Source: Fennellomyces sp. T-0311 (lineage: Eukaryota > Mucoromycota > Mucoromycetes > Mucorales > Lichtheimiaceae). From it: DNA of 64,000 bases. The DNA is taken from contig JALLLT010000012.1 in assembly GCA_025266875.1 (NCBI GenBank), positions 868,001-932,000 of the forward strand, read 5' to 3'. Below, piece by piece: positions 23,701 to 36,512 of the stretch. The notes under the pieces were generated by a model that was not told the origin of the DNA, did not search any database, and saw only the letters and a list, made by a program, of their open reading frames with translations. The position numbers and the translations under genes were made by a program. Position 1 is the stretch's first letter. Every line of letters starts with the position of its first letter.

Positions 23701-24662
23701 GTCCTGCCGAAAAGCATGTCGCGTTCAAGCTTCCGGATGCTTCCAAGACGGAGGACAAGGGCAAGACGGTTGACAAGCCCGAACTGGTCAGTCCGTTCAA
23801 GCCATTGCAGTCCAAGCCGATCGAGATACCCGCGTCACAAGCACCGCTGTCGGCCATCAAGTCACAGTCGACTTCTTCGGATGTCATGTATGTGTTATCT
23901 GCTACGGGCAGTCAAATCGGGTAACTAACTTGCGGCATTAGTGGTCCGGCGTCGGCAACCAAGGCCGAACAGACGGTGCTTGATTCCAAGATCAGCAATC
24001 CCGAAAGCATCGAAAAGCGAACACGGTATCGAGATTTACCGAGCGACGCACAGAACGAGCTGAACCTGCTCTACCAATTCATTGAAGACCAAGTCAACGT
24101 TGCAAAGAAGATCGAGACGCGGCAATTGGCACACAACGGCGAACTTCTTTCTGAAGTGGAAGAATACGCCGACCGAAGCACAAAGGTACCAAAAAGAAAA
24201 GGGGGCAGAGTAGTCTGTCCAAGGGGACAGTTGGGTAACGGTGATGTTTTTTTTCTGCAGGAATTACGACTACACAGCCAGTCGCTTGATGTGACAAAGG
24301 AAAACCTCCGCGAACTGGCATCAGCCGCCGATTACCAGGTACAAAACGCCATGGTTGCACAGTTGTTCTTTGACAACACCAGCGTCAACGGCCGATCCAC
24401 CACCGGCACAACAATCCATCAGCGCTACTTTGCCGACCTTGCGGATTCTTTGTTTGAACGATGCGGCAACTTCCGCACAGCCATCAACCAGCTCGAGGAG
24501 CGCGTGGACACCATGATGCATGGCCACGAGAGCGCGTCCCCCGACAACATCCCGGCCATCATCCAGTCGCAGAGCCAGACGTTGATGGGGCTGACGGCCA
24601 AGGTGTCTGATCTGCACCAAGAAGTTGAAAAGATCAAGCGAAACTATCAAACCTTACGTTAA
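20800..24662 (+). CDS. FG-repeat nucleoporin, probably Nup58/Nup49-like
   Basis: At least eleven exons joined in frame give about 1,085 aa. The N-terminal half is built from FG, FSFG and TFSFG repeats in Ser/Thr/Ala-rich spacers, the natively unfolded mesh of the nuclear pore that binds karyopherins. A charged Lys/Glu stretch (~22200-22380) and a basic stretch (SSKKRKS at ~23450, PARKRS at ~23610) interrupt them. The last ~230 residues are a coiled-coil domain starting RYRDLPSDAQNELN and ending QEVEKIKRNYQTLR. Its pattern resembles the Nup58/Nup49 subunit of the central-channel trimer, a judgement from memory of the family. I chose the ATG at 20800 (MAGFSFG). The frame stays open upstream to an acceptor near 20688 with an Arg-rich stretch, so an upstream exon is likely. 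Introns at ~23364-23429 and ~24186-24260 are multiples of 3 without stops. Confidence 0.75.
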
Positions 24663-24808
24663 GGCCTAAAACAAACTCTCTTTTTAGCATGTAAATAAAA
24701 CATTATAGTTCTCATCCGCACTGCTTCTTCGGTGTTGCAAATGGCCCTATTAAAGTGTCCACGCGCGGCCATTTCGACTGGCCCGCTCTCTTTCGCTTTC
24801 GGCAAAAA

Positions 24809-25848
24809 ATGATCGATGTCCACGCGCACATCAACAATACAAACTTTCCCCACCAAACCTCGGACGCTGCCAAAATAACGTTCGACCACGTGCTGACCAA
24901 TGCAGCAGTAACCAACGTCACCCGCGTGGTGAGCCTGTCCGAGACGATCCACGATGCGCCAAACATCCTCGAACTGGCCGAACAATCCAATGGACTTATC
25001 AAACCCGGTGTTGGTCTACATCCTGTTCAACGCGTCGATACATACACCAGCCCAGAACGTTCTGCAACGCTGGAAGACTTGGATCGGTTCCAACCACTCC
25101 TTGAAAAGGCCATTGCCTCTGGAAACATTTGTTGCGTCGGCGAAAGTGAGTTTCTTCTTTTTTATGCGTTTCCACCACAACGCCAATACTGAACATTACC
25201 AATCACAGTTGGTCTCGACTTTTCGCCACACATTGTCGCAACCAATCCACACAATCAAGGCCGTTCGGAGGAAGAATTGAGAGAGATTCAGCGACAAGTG
25301 TTTCGTCGTCAAATCGAACTTGCCATTGCAGCCAATCTTCCAGTTAATGTGCATTCGCGGTAACTCGTTTTGTGTATTTTCTTTTTGGTTCAAAGCCGAG
25401 CATTGGACATTCTGATTGCTTTGAACAGCTCAGCAGGACATCATGCGCTTGACGTTTTATACGAATGCAAGGCAACCAAGGTCAATATGCATGCGTTTAG
25501 TGGTAGAGCTTCGTACACAAAAAAGGCAGTAGAAGCAGGCTACTACTTTTCGTTGCCTCCATCCATTATACACTCGCCCCATTTGCAAAAGGTGGCCGCT
25601 GCAGTGCCATTATCCAACCTCCTGCTTGAATCCGATGCACCATGCTTAGGTCCCGAGAAGGGCGTCGACAATGACCCAGCTTCTATTCTTATCTCCGCCC
25701 AAGAAATCGCCCGGATCAAAAGTGTTTCCGTCGAGCAAGTGGTACGTCGCGCGTGTTTTTAGACGGATAGAGCTGAGCACGCCTTTTGTTTGATTAGATT
25801 GAGCAAACTACAGCTAATGCCAAGGCACTTTTCGGACCGTCCATTTGA
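24809..25848 (+). CDS. TatD-family metal-dependent DNase
   Basis: TatD proteins are TIM-barrel amidohydrolase-like nucleases. Four exons (24809-25145, 25209-25359, 25396-25741, 25798-25848) join in frame to 294 aa. Metal ligands are in place: MIDVHAH at the start, GE then GLDFS at the first junction, NVHSR, HAFSG and ESDAP near the C-terminus. The start codon is fixed by the DVHAH motif directly after it. The length fits the family (260-300 aa). It begins 146 bp after the nucleoporin stop on the same strand. No targeting signal is evident. Confidence 0.92.
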
Positions 25849-26224
25849 TCAATTGCAATTTGAGCATCCACCGTCTATTCTATCTCTCGCCCACACAGAA
25901 AGAGGCTTTCAATACACCGCAACGAATGCAAGAGCTGTTACTATGGCAACAACTATAAACAATGAGACACCAAGTTGCGTAGGAATATTTTCAATGACCC
26001 ATACTATCTAACAACAACACTGAGATAAAGTTGGCTTTAGAACGAGAAGGATAAACCTTTTCTGAAAAGTAGATAACATATGCGCTTTATTAGAGCCATG
26101 ATCAAACTGACGGATGAATACCACTCGTGACTGTTCCTCAATGCAATGTTATTGCCCAGGCATATTACATCATGATCGAGCTTCATACTTTACGTAACAG
26201 TTTCTTGGGTATTCTTAGGATCAG
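25849..26224. other. Convergent 3' intergenic region
   Basis: Spacer between the ends of the TatD and TauD-type genes. It contains only 3' flank sequence as far as I can see. Confidence 0.4.
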
Positions 26225-27911
26225 TTAAACACTTGGATCCAAATATGGTTTCTCAGCCTATACAGTGGATTTACGTTTAAGCTTGCGAATGTTCTTACAT
26301 ATTCATTCATAATTACCTGAGCAGCAACCCGGAATGCGTGCCGCTTGCCGCCTGCATAAAAGTAGTCAAAGGCAACATTGTGATTGGTAACGCGATTATC
26401 TAGGCGAATTAAGATGTTCAATATGTACGTAAGCATGCGACACAAAAGATTATAGCGCAATCATGCATTAATGCATTACCCCAAACTGCAACAGTATCTT
26501 CTTCCCACTTTAAGCGGACTTGAAAGTCAATTGATTCCATATGTCTATCACAGAGGCATACATTAGCATCTAATCAGACTAGTTAAGTGCTTGCAAATTA
26601 CCTATACAGGAATTGGAGAATCGCTTCAGATTCACGTCTTGCCATGCCAACAATGTGTCGGGTAAAATAAGGATTCACGAAAATAGCCTTTCGTTTTGTG
26701 ACCTACGTATCAACAGAAAGTTAAAGTAACTTATCACATGCATACATTGTATTGAAATGTATACCGGATGGGTGCGAACAACGGGATGCACTGCGTCAAC
26801 ACTGCCATCTCGACGAATTGGGCAACCAGTCTTCTTGGCATCTTCAAGAACCATGGCGCCAGTATGAACCGCCTCTAACCCTTCCAGGAACTTTTTCATG
26901 GGCGCCGAAAGCCTGTCGTACGCAACATAACTGGAAGACCAGCATGTGTCACCGCCCGATGGAGGTGGCATATCATTTTTAAGGATAATCAGACCGGGAG
27001 GTTGCTTTTCAAATGTAACATCAGAATGCCAGTCTACGTTTTTTTTTAAAAAAAAAAGTTAGCGCTTACAATAGTGGTGATATCAGATAGCAAAATAACA
27101 TACGGTCACTAGCGACAGTGCCCTCGTAGAATTCAATGCGTTGACTTTGAATGTAGAATTAGATTTAAGCACAAACTGAACGTAATAGTTCACTACTTTC
27201 ACATACTCTGCACTAAAGTAAAGAACGCTGACTTCGGGAAGTCCAGGAGGATGACCAACGGTAGGGTGAATGTAACTAAAAATGGGATTAACATACATGT
27301 GCTTGAAAAAAGGATGCATAACACACTTACGCAGGTCCTATGTAAAGCAACGGAACCGATATTTGAAAATACGCATCAGTAAGTATGTAATAACGTTGCA
27401 ATTGACAAAAGCACTTTACCGAAATGCTTTATTAGGTCAACTGCCTTTCGTGGAGTAAGATCTTGATTACGAAAGAAGACTACCCCTCGTTCAGCCACTA
27501 AAAGGGCCAAGTCATCCTTTTGCTGGTCCGTTAATTGAGAGAGCTGGAGACCGTGAATCTCAGTGCCAATTTGAGGAGTCAATTCGATCACTTTCTCGGC
27601 ATTGATAAACAGAGATTTTTTTGCCGGATCAGCTCGATGTCCAGGATCATGATGATCAAATTCTTTGAGCTCGGGATACTAAGTATCGTTAATACTGTTC
27701 TTGTGCTTCACGTATTTGGTATTACTTTGATGTCAGGATGGACTGAATAGTCTCCAATTTCCCTGGCTAACCGCTTCACATCGACCTCATCTGCTTCTTG
27801 GCAAGCGATCGCCGGGGACGGTTTGACTTTATCAAAGTGGCTGGAATATTCACTATGGGCTTGCGGATTTTCCGCCATTTTGATGGGAGTTTCTGTGATT
27901 GTGGTGACCAT
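26225..27911 (-). CDS. TauD/TfdA-type Fe(II)/2-oxoglutarate dioxygenase
   Basis: Ten exons join exactly in frame to 370 aa: 27911-27726, 27678-27420, 27338-27332, 27275-27207, 27144-27104, 27033-26765, 26702-26602, 26544-26480, 26399-26317 and 26257-26225. Family motifs: TEIHGLQLSQL, AERGVVFFRNQDL, FGPAYIHPTVGHPPG, the iron-binding WHSDVTFE (His and Asp), GGDTCWSS, the distal His in WDNRVTNHNVAFDYF, and an Arg for 2-oxoglutarate in HAFRVAAQ. Fungal relatives oxidise taurine or other sulfonates to release sulfite, so a role in sulfur scavenging is a fair guess. Exon 3 is only 7 nt (GACCTGC) yet restores FGPAYIHP. Confidence 0.9.
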
Positions 27912-30322
27912 TGGAGCTGAGTGCTGTCTTTTTTATTTCTATTTTTTTAAGTAAAAAAAGTAAATGGGAACGTATGCAGTCTTTTCCTTGAACTTTTATA
28001 ACTTAAATTTCGGAAGATGGTCGTGGGAATAAAGAGTTAAAAATCAAAGCATTAGTGTGCATATTCTTTTTCTGAAGATCAGGTTACTGCCCAATGAGCG
28101 TACTGTTAATCTCACCTACATGTTTTGCCTTTTTTATGCACAAAAAGTTGCATAAGAATTGACTTATGAACATGCCTGATGATCCTATGTGCCTAACTAG
28201 TTGCATGTGCGAGTCATTCCCTTACTGTTAAACTGATTGAGGCAAATTACTCGGCTTTAGATCACCGTAGTAACCTTAAAAGTGTTGGTATTCTGATATA
28301 GTTGATATCAAACGCGGTATACTCACGATACTCACGGCTTCAAAACGGCTACGCATCATGTAGAGTAACTTGTGATAATATTATGACCCTCCATAATTTT
28401 AATGCTGACGCATTATGCAACGTCAGCAAAATCACTAGTTCTGATCAATAAACCGCCAAAATGGCATGAATTTACCCCATATACTCGCTCTTGAAAGTGC
28501 AGTGCGCACATAATCGACCGTTGCAAATGCCTTCGTGAGTATCAGTAATATGGGATAATCATTAGTGGTGCTGGCACTGGTAAAATTCCCGCGATCTCTA
28601 AATACACGATATCCGAGAAAAAAATCAGTAGATTACCCGATACAGTTGGTTGAGAAATGTATGAGTTTTATTTGGAAGACTTATTGACCTGCTCCTATAG
28701 GTATAAGTTTACCGGTATATTACCGAGAGTTAACATTCGCCACTGCAGCGTACCTCGGATTTACACTGCGCGGACAGAACTGAAAGTTGCCAAGTATACT
28801 ATAAACAAGAAACACCATCTTCCGTCATCCATTCCTTACGCACCAACCGATTAATTCCCTTCATTGTTTGCGTTTACTTTACTTTATACAAAACTGCGGC
28901 ATTGATGTCAGAGAACGCCTACATGTTAACTTTTCGGCATCTAACGCGAATTTTGATCATTAATGAAGTCATTTGAAGCCGACACTCGTCTAAACATCTA
29001 CGAAATATTGCATCCATGCACTAATCGTTTTATACTGGATGATTAATGGTAGATGATAGATTGACACTTTTCAATCAGCGACTTGAAAATATAATGCTGT
29101 ATCAGCATTTCAGATGTACGCCCCAACTCGTTGATAAATCACATGCAGACATTTGAATAGTTACAAGGTAGAGGCGCATTGTATCTGTCATAAAGTTGAA
29201 GATTTTAGGTCCAAAGTCAGAGCAACTTTAATATTATATTGCTGCTCTTTTACTACACCGTGTATCTACTATATTATATTGAAGCATTGTATTGGTTGCA
29301 AAAAGAAAAGCTAACTATTGCCCGTAAAATTAGCAAACAACAACTGGTTGTTATAAACCATTACGCGTCCTATTGGTGACTTGATACTGACCTCAATGAT
29401 GTTCGATGGTGCCATTGGAGTTTATGTATTAATGGAAAACAGCATTTCGCATTTAACCCCTATTTCTTTATAACTGGAATGCTTCAATACAGATCCTGTA
29501 TCGATTTGCTATGATGTATGCTAATAAGCGCTATACGTACTTGCGGACCCATAATATGTGGTACAATGTTTGTGAAGCGAAATAATTAATATCTACATAG
29601 ATACGTAAACTATTAACTGAAAATGATGAGAGCGCATATCCTTCTACCATACAAACCAGTATGAAACTAAATGCTATGCGCAAAGGTTCTCCAGCGGGAG
29701 TTTGGCTCTGACAATCTCTTACCAATATTGTTTTGGGTTATGTAACCCACGATGGTACGTAACAAATGTCACGTGTAATGTTTGGAGACTTCTCTTTTTC
29801 TCCGGGTGTCCACTCACAGATTTTCGACCTTCTTTCCTTTTTCACCTCTCTCTTTATTTTTCACGATACGACTTTCTTTTATATCGACGCTAACAATACG
29901 CTAACTCTTTAGTCTGGTGCTAAGAACGGAAGAATGGAAAAATGGATGGGGAGGAATTGTGCAATCGGAGTCAATTTAAAATGTTATCTTGTGGGAAGGT
30001 GGCATAGGCGGCATATAAAGGAAAACTTGGCTGCTAGGGTAGTGATACAATACTAACTCATATGACACTCGAATTGAAGGATTAATATACGTGCAATTGA
30101 TCTAAAACGTAGTGCATTTCGAAAGGAATGGAATGGAAAAAGGTAATGAAGTACTTAGGTGCGAGGCCGGAAAGAAATTAACACGGCGTATAATGCCTGT
30201 GTCACAAGCTAGAATGTCATAATTATTGTCCGAGTCGATCGCTGCAATTGCCAAATGATGCACGTGATTTTTTAATTTAATGCCAGTTGACTTTGCACAG
30301 CTCTTCAACTTTTTCACGCGCC
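27912..30322. other. Intergenic region
   Basis: 2.4 kb of AT-rich DNA between divergent genes. A TATAAAG at ~30013 is a possible upstream core-promoter element for the F-box gene, though distant from its ATG. No credible coding sequence. Confidence 0.4.
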
Positions 30323-32046
30323 ATGTTGACAGCCAAGCGTAAGACAACTGACAGCGAGGCCCCACCAAGCAAGCGGACATCTCCAACAGTCATGCGGTAT
30401 AACGCGCAGCATTCAATACGTGAGCGGGATCTCATTGCCGAATGCCCCTATGAAATCATGTGTAATGTACTTTACCAACTCGATTTTGACACGATCTACC
30501 ATTGTCTGAGTGTCTCACGCACCTGGCGCGAAAGGATCTCCTCCGTTGCTCCCTTTTGGCGAAAAATTGAAAACGCTCCTTGGGGTTTCTGGCACGACGA
30601 AAAGGCACTCATCATACTACCTTTTGTGTCAAGACACGTCGAAGAAATACGTCTCGTGAGCTACGCAACCGAAGTAGGATCTTGCGTTGAAGCTTTGCGC
30701 ATAAACAAGTTCCTGAAAATGCAAACTTTGAGTCTTGCTGCCAAAGGTATGAGCTCTTATAGTCAAAGAAAAACTTTGTAACTAACCCAATTGTGGAAAT
30801 AGATTTACCCTATGACACAACCACGTTGACCGTGCCAATATACTACGCGCTGGCTCGCCTTCAGAACACATTGACTAAACTGCATTTGGAAACAGGTTGG
30901 CACTCTCCGCTGTCAATGCGAGTGCTTCTTTCTATTTGCCCGAACCTCACTGTCCTAAAGATCAACACTGTTCGCATGACCGGCGACAACAAGGAACTGC
31001 GTACCCCTCACACGTCGTTAATCAGTTTCGAGGTCACTTTGCCATCCGCCCAAAATTTGAGAGTTCAGCGTATTCTTCGATCTGTGCCAAACATTCGACA
31101 TCTAATGATATGTCATCGCAGCATTGTAGATCTACTGCCAACCATATTACAATATTGCCGGCGCTTATCCATGATCACCAACCAGTCGCTTGCTTTCGAC
31201 CCTATCAAAAATGCTATACTACACCCATACACAAACGATGACACAGACCAGAAGGGATTACAGTGTATAGCTCTCCACCAGCTATGCCTTCCACAATATG
31301 TACTACCATTACTAGCACAGTGCCGAAGCACGCTGAAGCACATTTATATACGTGGGGGTAATTATTTAGGTGCTGAAATAGGCTGGCAGCATTTATCACT
31401 ATTTGCAATGCCACAGTTGACAGGACTGCATATTGTATGTTACACCAAATCATTGCTGGAGCAGATCGCTGCATTGATACGAGGTTCGCCTAATCTGCAA
31501 GTCATTGGCTTAAAGAATAACTGTGTGTATTGGAACCAGCAGGAGTTAGAAATGGCTGAGGACATTTTTACTGCGCTACTGGAACTGACCTACCTTTCAT
31601 CTTTAAGTTTGACCAGATTTGATGTTCGCAGCCAGGTGTTTATGCAGATTTTGGAGAATCGCATGATGTCGAATTCCCTGAAAGTTCTATCCATGATCAA
31701 CTGCACGAGCCTACGTCCTACTGCTTTACATGTTGTAGCAAGGATGCAAAGCCTAGAAGTTCTTGATTTGACAGGCTCTATGAGCTCTATGAACCAGGCT
31801 GATGTAAATGAATTTGCTAGCATGGTAGAGCATCTTCTGCGACTGCAACATTTGGGTCTAGCAAGTTGGAAAATTTCGAACGAAGCCGCACATAGTATTA
31901 TCAGGTCCAAGAGCCTCCGCAAGCTTTACGTCGATCGTATCCAGATAACATATGACGCTAGGATGATACTGGATCCGATTACTACAGCAGCAACAGCTAC
32001 GGGATCAGCGATTGATGAGGACTTTAGATGGATGAATTATTTCTAA
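30323..32046 (+). CDS. F-box / leucine-rich-repeat protein
   Basis: Two exons (30323-30746, 30803-32046) give 555 aa in frame. After a basic, disordered N-terminus (AKRKTTDSE, PPSKRTSP) comes an F-box at about residues 32-75 (LIAECPYEIMCNVLYQLDF, then SVSRTWRERI), which binds Skp1 in SCF ubiquitin ligases. The rest is an LRR-type solenoid: LSICPNLTVLKIN, MQSLEVLDLTGS, LRLQHLGLASWKI. This part normally recruits the substrate, which cannot be predicted. The ATG at 30323 is the first in frame before the F-box. It is a paralog of the gene at 33176 and of the two relics at the left end, but has no TPR segment. Confidence 0.87.
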
Positions 32047-33175
32047 TAAAAACACTTTTGTGGTATAACCTGTTACATAAGTAGTATTATATTATCAAAT
32101 GCGTAGCAAGTTGTCTTAAGGTATCCCTTATCTAGATTCTATGTGAAATTTAGTAATCTACGAAAGGCATGTTTTAGTGGATCCCAGGAGTTCTTCAAGA
32201 GTTGGTCTTATATTTATCGCCAAACTGCGGTAATAACCTAAAAAGAAATTATAAAGTTGTAGATTCTCAATGTGATAAAGTAGGAATGTTGTTCTTTATG
32301 AAAGAGGCTCGTTGAGAAGACATTTAGAGCTAAAATACTTTTAAGATATGTAGAAAGAATTAGGAATATTTTATAATGGAAGAACTAAATTTTTTCTGAT
32401 GATTGAAACACGCTATTTATACCTTTTCAATAGCACTTATTTAATATACACAATTTCTTATATCCGCGTTGTTGTAGTCGTTAGGACTTTGTAGAATATC
32501 TGGACTTTGGCATATATCTGACTTAATTTAGGAGCTTAATGTCATGGCCACCATTTGCCGTCCTTGAGAACCACAAACATCATACCACTGTACCCCAAGA
32601 CCTTCAATATTAATTTTCGAAAGTTAGTCATACTTATGTGAAGTAAAATTGCTATGTTACCTATGGATATATTTTCTACTCAAGGCTTCACTTTGAATGG
32701 ATTTGAATGGCAATATCTTGCATATAAACTTCGATGCACCATATTATACTCGATTCCGTTTTCTAGTATCTTGACTGCATCATAAAAACCTATGTAGAAA
32801 AAAAGCGAGATTAGTCACACTTGCGGCGTATATTGATTACAGCACTATGCTAAATGAAAATGTTGTCAGCTAGTCATAAATTAGGACAAAGAGGACAACG
32901 AGTATCGTAGTACATATGCTTCCATATTGTTGTCAGGGGCAGTGATAGATATGTATGCACTTTGGACAGATGTATCATAAATATTAGCACTTCTTCCAAT
33001 GCGGAGAACCAGTAATATCTCCAAGGCTAAACAGCAATATTTTTTCTTGCTTATATAACAGAAAGCGTAGTCAATGGAGCATGACAACATAGCTCTAATA
33101 TCCTTATATATAGAACGAGCAATCGCATGATTTAAAGTCATTATACCTATCTTTTTCCCAGTTTATCACTTCCAA
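32047..33175. other. Intergenic region between two F-box genes
   Basis: AT-rich, no coding frame recognised. It holds the promoter of the downstream F-box gene. Confidence 0.4.
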
Positions 33176-35273
33176 ATGAATGACTCGGTGGATATACTGA
33201 AACGAAAACATATCAATTTGAAACCGCTGTATCGGTTTATTGCCAAACTGAAGCATGCCATCTGTTCGGGCGATTACCAAAACACAGTACATTATTCAGA
33301 CAATACAATCAATCAAGCGCTAGATCAGGACCTGATCATCATCAATCTTCTGGACATGCGGGCACACTATAAAGCAAAAAAGGGCCATCGAGATTCGGCG
33401 CTATTAGACGTTCAACAAATGATCGAAAAATACCCTCACAATGCAGCCGGATACCTTCGAAAAGGTATCATCCTTTCCATGTATGGACAACAAGATCAAG
33501 CGAAGGAAGCGTACGACGAAGGGCTGCAAAATGTAGCAGCAAGTGACCTATCGGGGATTCAGAATTTAGAGACTGCCAAACTCGCAATAGCGGCGCAAGA
33601 TGAACGCCGTGTTAACTTTATCGATCGTCTTCCGATGGAAATTGCAAATGAAATTATTGCGCGACTACCTTTATCTGCGGTCGTTGTTTGCTTGACAGTT
33701 TCCAGATTGTGGCGCGAGCGAACAATGGGTTGCGCACCTTTGTGGACGAATATATCTATCGGCGACGATGTGACTAGTGCTCAACTATTAAGTGTGATGC
33801 CAAGTATAGGTCAATATGTTCATCACCTTACGATACGCTCTCGTTCATCGATTCGCGATGCATGTCTCTCACAAATAAGTTGCGGACATTTTAGTAGCCT
33901 CCAATCATTTAAAATGAAAGGTATATCGCAATTGACCGGGTGACTATAGTAGCGTACGTAATTGACCACTTTCATTAGGGCGATCCACCAAGGGCTTACT
34001 TACCCACGCTCCAAAAATTTTGATAAGCCTCTTGGTACCGTGGTGTACATTGACAAAAGTCAAACTTGATTTCTCTTTCACCTACAACCCAATCAAACTA
34101 GCGGATATACTTCATGTGTGTTTCTTTGTTGTCGATTTAACATACAAGAGTTCATGCTCGATGTCCGACGTGGTTGGTGACGTTTCAAAGTTGAAAGAGC
34201 ATGGTACGCTCGCAAGCCTGCGGTTAAAGGCGAGGTCTATTACTGGTACTGATATCGAAACGCTACTTCAACGCTGTCACCAAATACGGCGGCTTGTTAT
34301 GAATGGGTGCGAACCATCAGCTTTGGTTCAAGTTTACAATCATGCGCCAAATTTGGAGATTCTTGCCTACAACCATCCCTATCCGATTCCACAGCTGGGA
34401 GAAAAGGTGGCTGATGTACAAGGATTACGAATAACGGCTATCGATGGTGGAGACAGCAACGATCATATACTTGCTTCAATTATCTTCCCACTGCTTTATA
34501 GAAATATGATGACACTGGAACATATCTTTATAGCAATCTCACCAGAACCGGGATACCAGTTAGAGCAATTCCAAGCACCGTATATCGATTTCAAGTTACC
34601 TAAAGTGATCTGCCTGATACTCTTCTGTCCATTCGATGGAATACTAAAGTTTATGCTACAAGCCACAAAGGAAGCAAAGACTCTGTTATGTCTGCACCTG
34701 GGATCCATCCATGATCAACAAGGAGAGGTAACCCACATGGCAAGGGAGTTTCCTCCAGAAACAACATCCCAACATTTGTCCAGCAGGAATGCAAGCTCCG
34801 GTAGCAGAGATCTAGTTAGGCTATTTAACAGATATATCACGCTTTCTGAAAGCCTGCATGGTGGTTTGAAAGTCATTGGACTTCAAAGTCATCCTGAGAT
34901 AACCGATAATGTACTTGAAACTTTGACTGACATCAAGACATTGCATCAAATCGTACTTTGCAGATTGCCAAATGTTACTGCTAAGGGTATTGAGCATTTT
35001 TTTAACAAGATTGGTCAACAGTTGCAACGGGTGACGATGTTTGATCTCAGTGTCATTACAGACAACCACATTGCTGCCTTGGGTAAATGTGAACACCTGT
35101 TATGGCTCAATCTACTATTTTTACCCAACATAACCGATCGCGGAATTCACTACATGGTCAGCGAAAACAGCTGCATGTTGGAAATGCTAAATGTGACGGG
35201 ATGTCCAAGGATTACCGTAGAGTGCATGGAATACCCAAAGGAGAAAGTGAAATCTGTTATATTCAATCACTAG
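33176..35273 (+). CDS. TPR - F-box - LRR protein (Pof3-like architecture)
   Basis: Two exons (33176-33920, 33979-35273) join in frame to 679 aa. Residues ~25-130 form TPR-like helical repeats (DMRAHYKAKKGHRDSALLDV, GYLRKGIILSMYG). The F-box at about 145-185 reads FIDRLPMEIANEIIARLPL, then TVSRLWRERT. LRRs fill the C-terminal half, ending NLLFLPNITDRGIHYM and NVTGCPRITVE, typical cysteine-containing LRRs. TPR + F-box + LRR in this order is the layout of fission yeast Pof3. Orthology is not shown, because F-box families expand quickly. Same strand and intron position type as the gene at 30323. Confidence 0.87.
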
Positions 35274-35568
35274 AAAAAGAATAAAATATTCCATCAATTA
35301 TAGTTACCATTAAAGTATCTAAAATTCATAGTGGTTCTTATGTGATAACCGGGAATTATAGCCAAATATGTCGTTGTGCGTTAGTAACGTATTCTAGAAC
35401 AGCATACAATGGTGTCAAAACCGACTATTTTTATTTACAAGTGTTTAGATGGTAGACCATACTTTGGAAAAAGCTTATGTTATGAATAAATTTATATAGC
35501 AGTAGCATCCTTTATTTAAACATTCAATAGGCTCCATAATACGCATTTGAGGCCACATACTCCTAGGA

Positions 35569-36460
35569 CTATGGCTCAGAAAACATGTTTTGCGTCAGGC
35601 CAAAGCGGGGACCGATTCTGGCTTTCAAGTCGTCTTCTGTTTCGAGGCATGTTTCTTTGAATGTTGGATTCTCAAGGATATCGTTCAAGAATTCGCTTAA
35701 TCTTGGCAATTCATCCACCACCTTATAATCACGGCCAGCAGCGTAATATACGAAGTTGGTTAGTAGATAGACGAAAGGTGCAATGGCAATATCTGCAGCT
35801 GAATATTCAGTGCCCAGAAAGTAAGGGCCCGAAGGAGCTTGATCCACTAGCTGACCGTTGATCTATCCGCAGCAGTTCAGAGAACCATAAAAAGATTTAT
35901 GTATCGCAAAGAAAATGATTACCCGGCTGTAAACCGCTGTGACTCCTTCCTCAAACATATCAAAAGTTTCTCTCGTGATAGGACCCGAATACAAAATACG
36001 AATGATTTGAAGTATCTTATCTTCCACAAGACGAATGATGGCCTTCATTTTCGCCTTTTTGACAGGATCTGTAGGGTACAATCTATGACAAAAAAAAAGT
36101 CAGCTTACAATCCCCGGAAATGATCCCATGATCCATAACTTGCTTTGCTGTGGGATACAGTTCATGAATAAGCTCAACAATCACCATAGATTCCGGAATC
36201 ACATCGTCACCATACTTGATGATAGGTATCCTTGCTTCCAGATAGATTTCCTTCAACTTATATTTGCATACACTTAATGGATACATATCCAAATAAAGCT
36301 ATCTCATTCGTTACCATTGTTTATTTTTCAAATCCACGAAAGCCATGTATACACGTTGGCAATATGGCGACGTGGGAGCGTGGTAAAGGACAAACGTTTC
36401 TGATGTATTTGATTGCTTAGACACGTGCTCCTATCGTATTCGGGAATAGTTACCGGTCAT
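35569..36460 (-). CDS. Glutathione S-transferase
   Basis: The thioredoxin-fold domain starts FVLYHAPTSPYCQRVYMAF, with Ser in the place of the catalytic Cys/Ser of omega-like GSTs (SPYC). It continues with KYGDDVIPESMVIVELIHEL, whose PES motif contacts the gamma-glutamyl group of glutathione. The helical C-terminal domain follows (VKKAKMKAIIRLVEDKI, TEYSAADIAIAPF). Five exons fit: 36460-36454 (only ATGACCG), 36399-36315, ~36272 to the CT|GTATCC donor at ~36165, then ~36080-35935 and ~35860-35569, about 230 aa. The third acceptor is uncertain. A TATA box ~55 bp upstream supports the ATG. A detoxification role is likely. Confidence 0.82.
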
Positions 36461-36512
36461 GGATTGAATGGGAAAAAGAGGCGTTTGAATCTTGTGGAAA
36501 ACCAATTTGCTA

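Noticed and set aside
35381..35387. TTAGTAA between the F-box and GST genes as an AP-1 site
   Set aside because: It lies at the 3' ends of both genes, and a single site is not significant.
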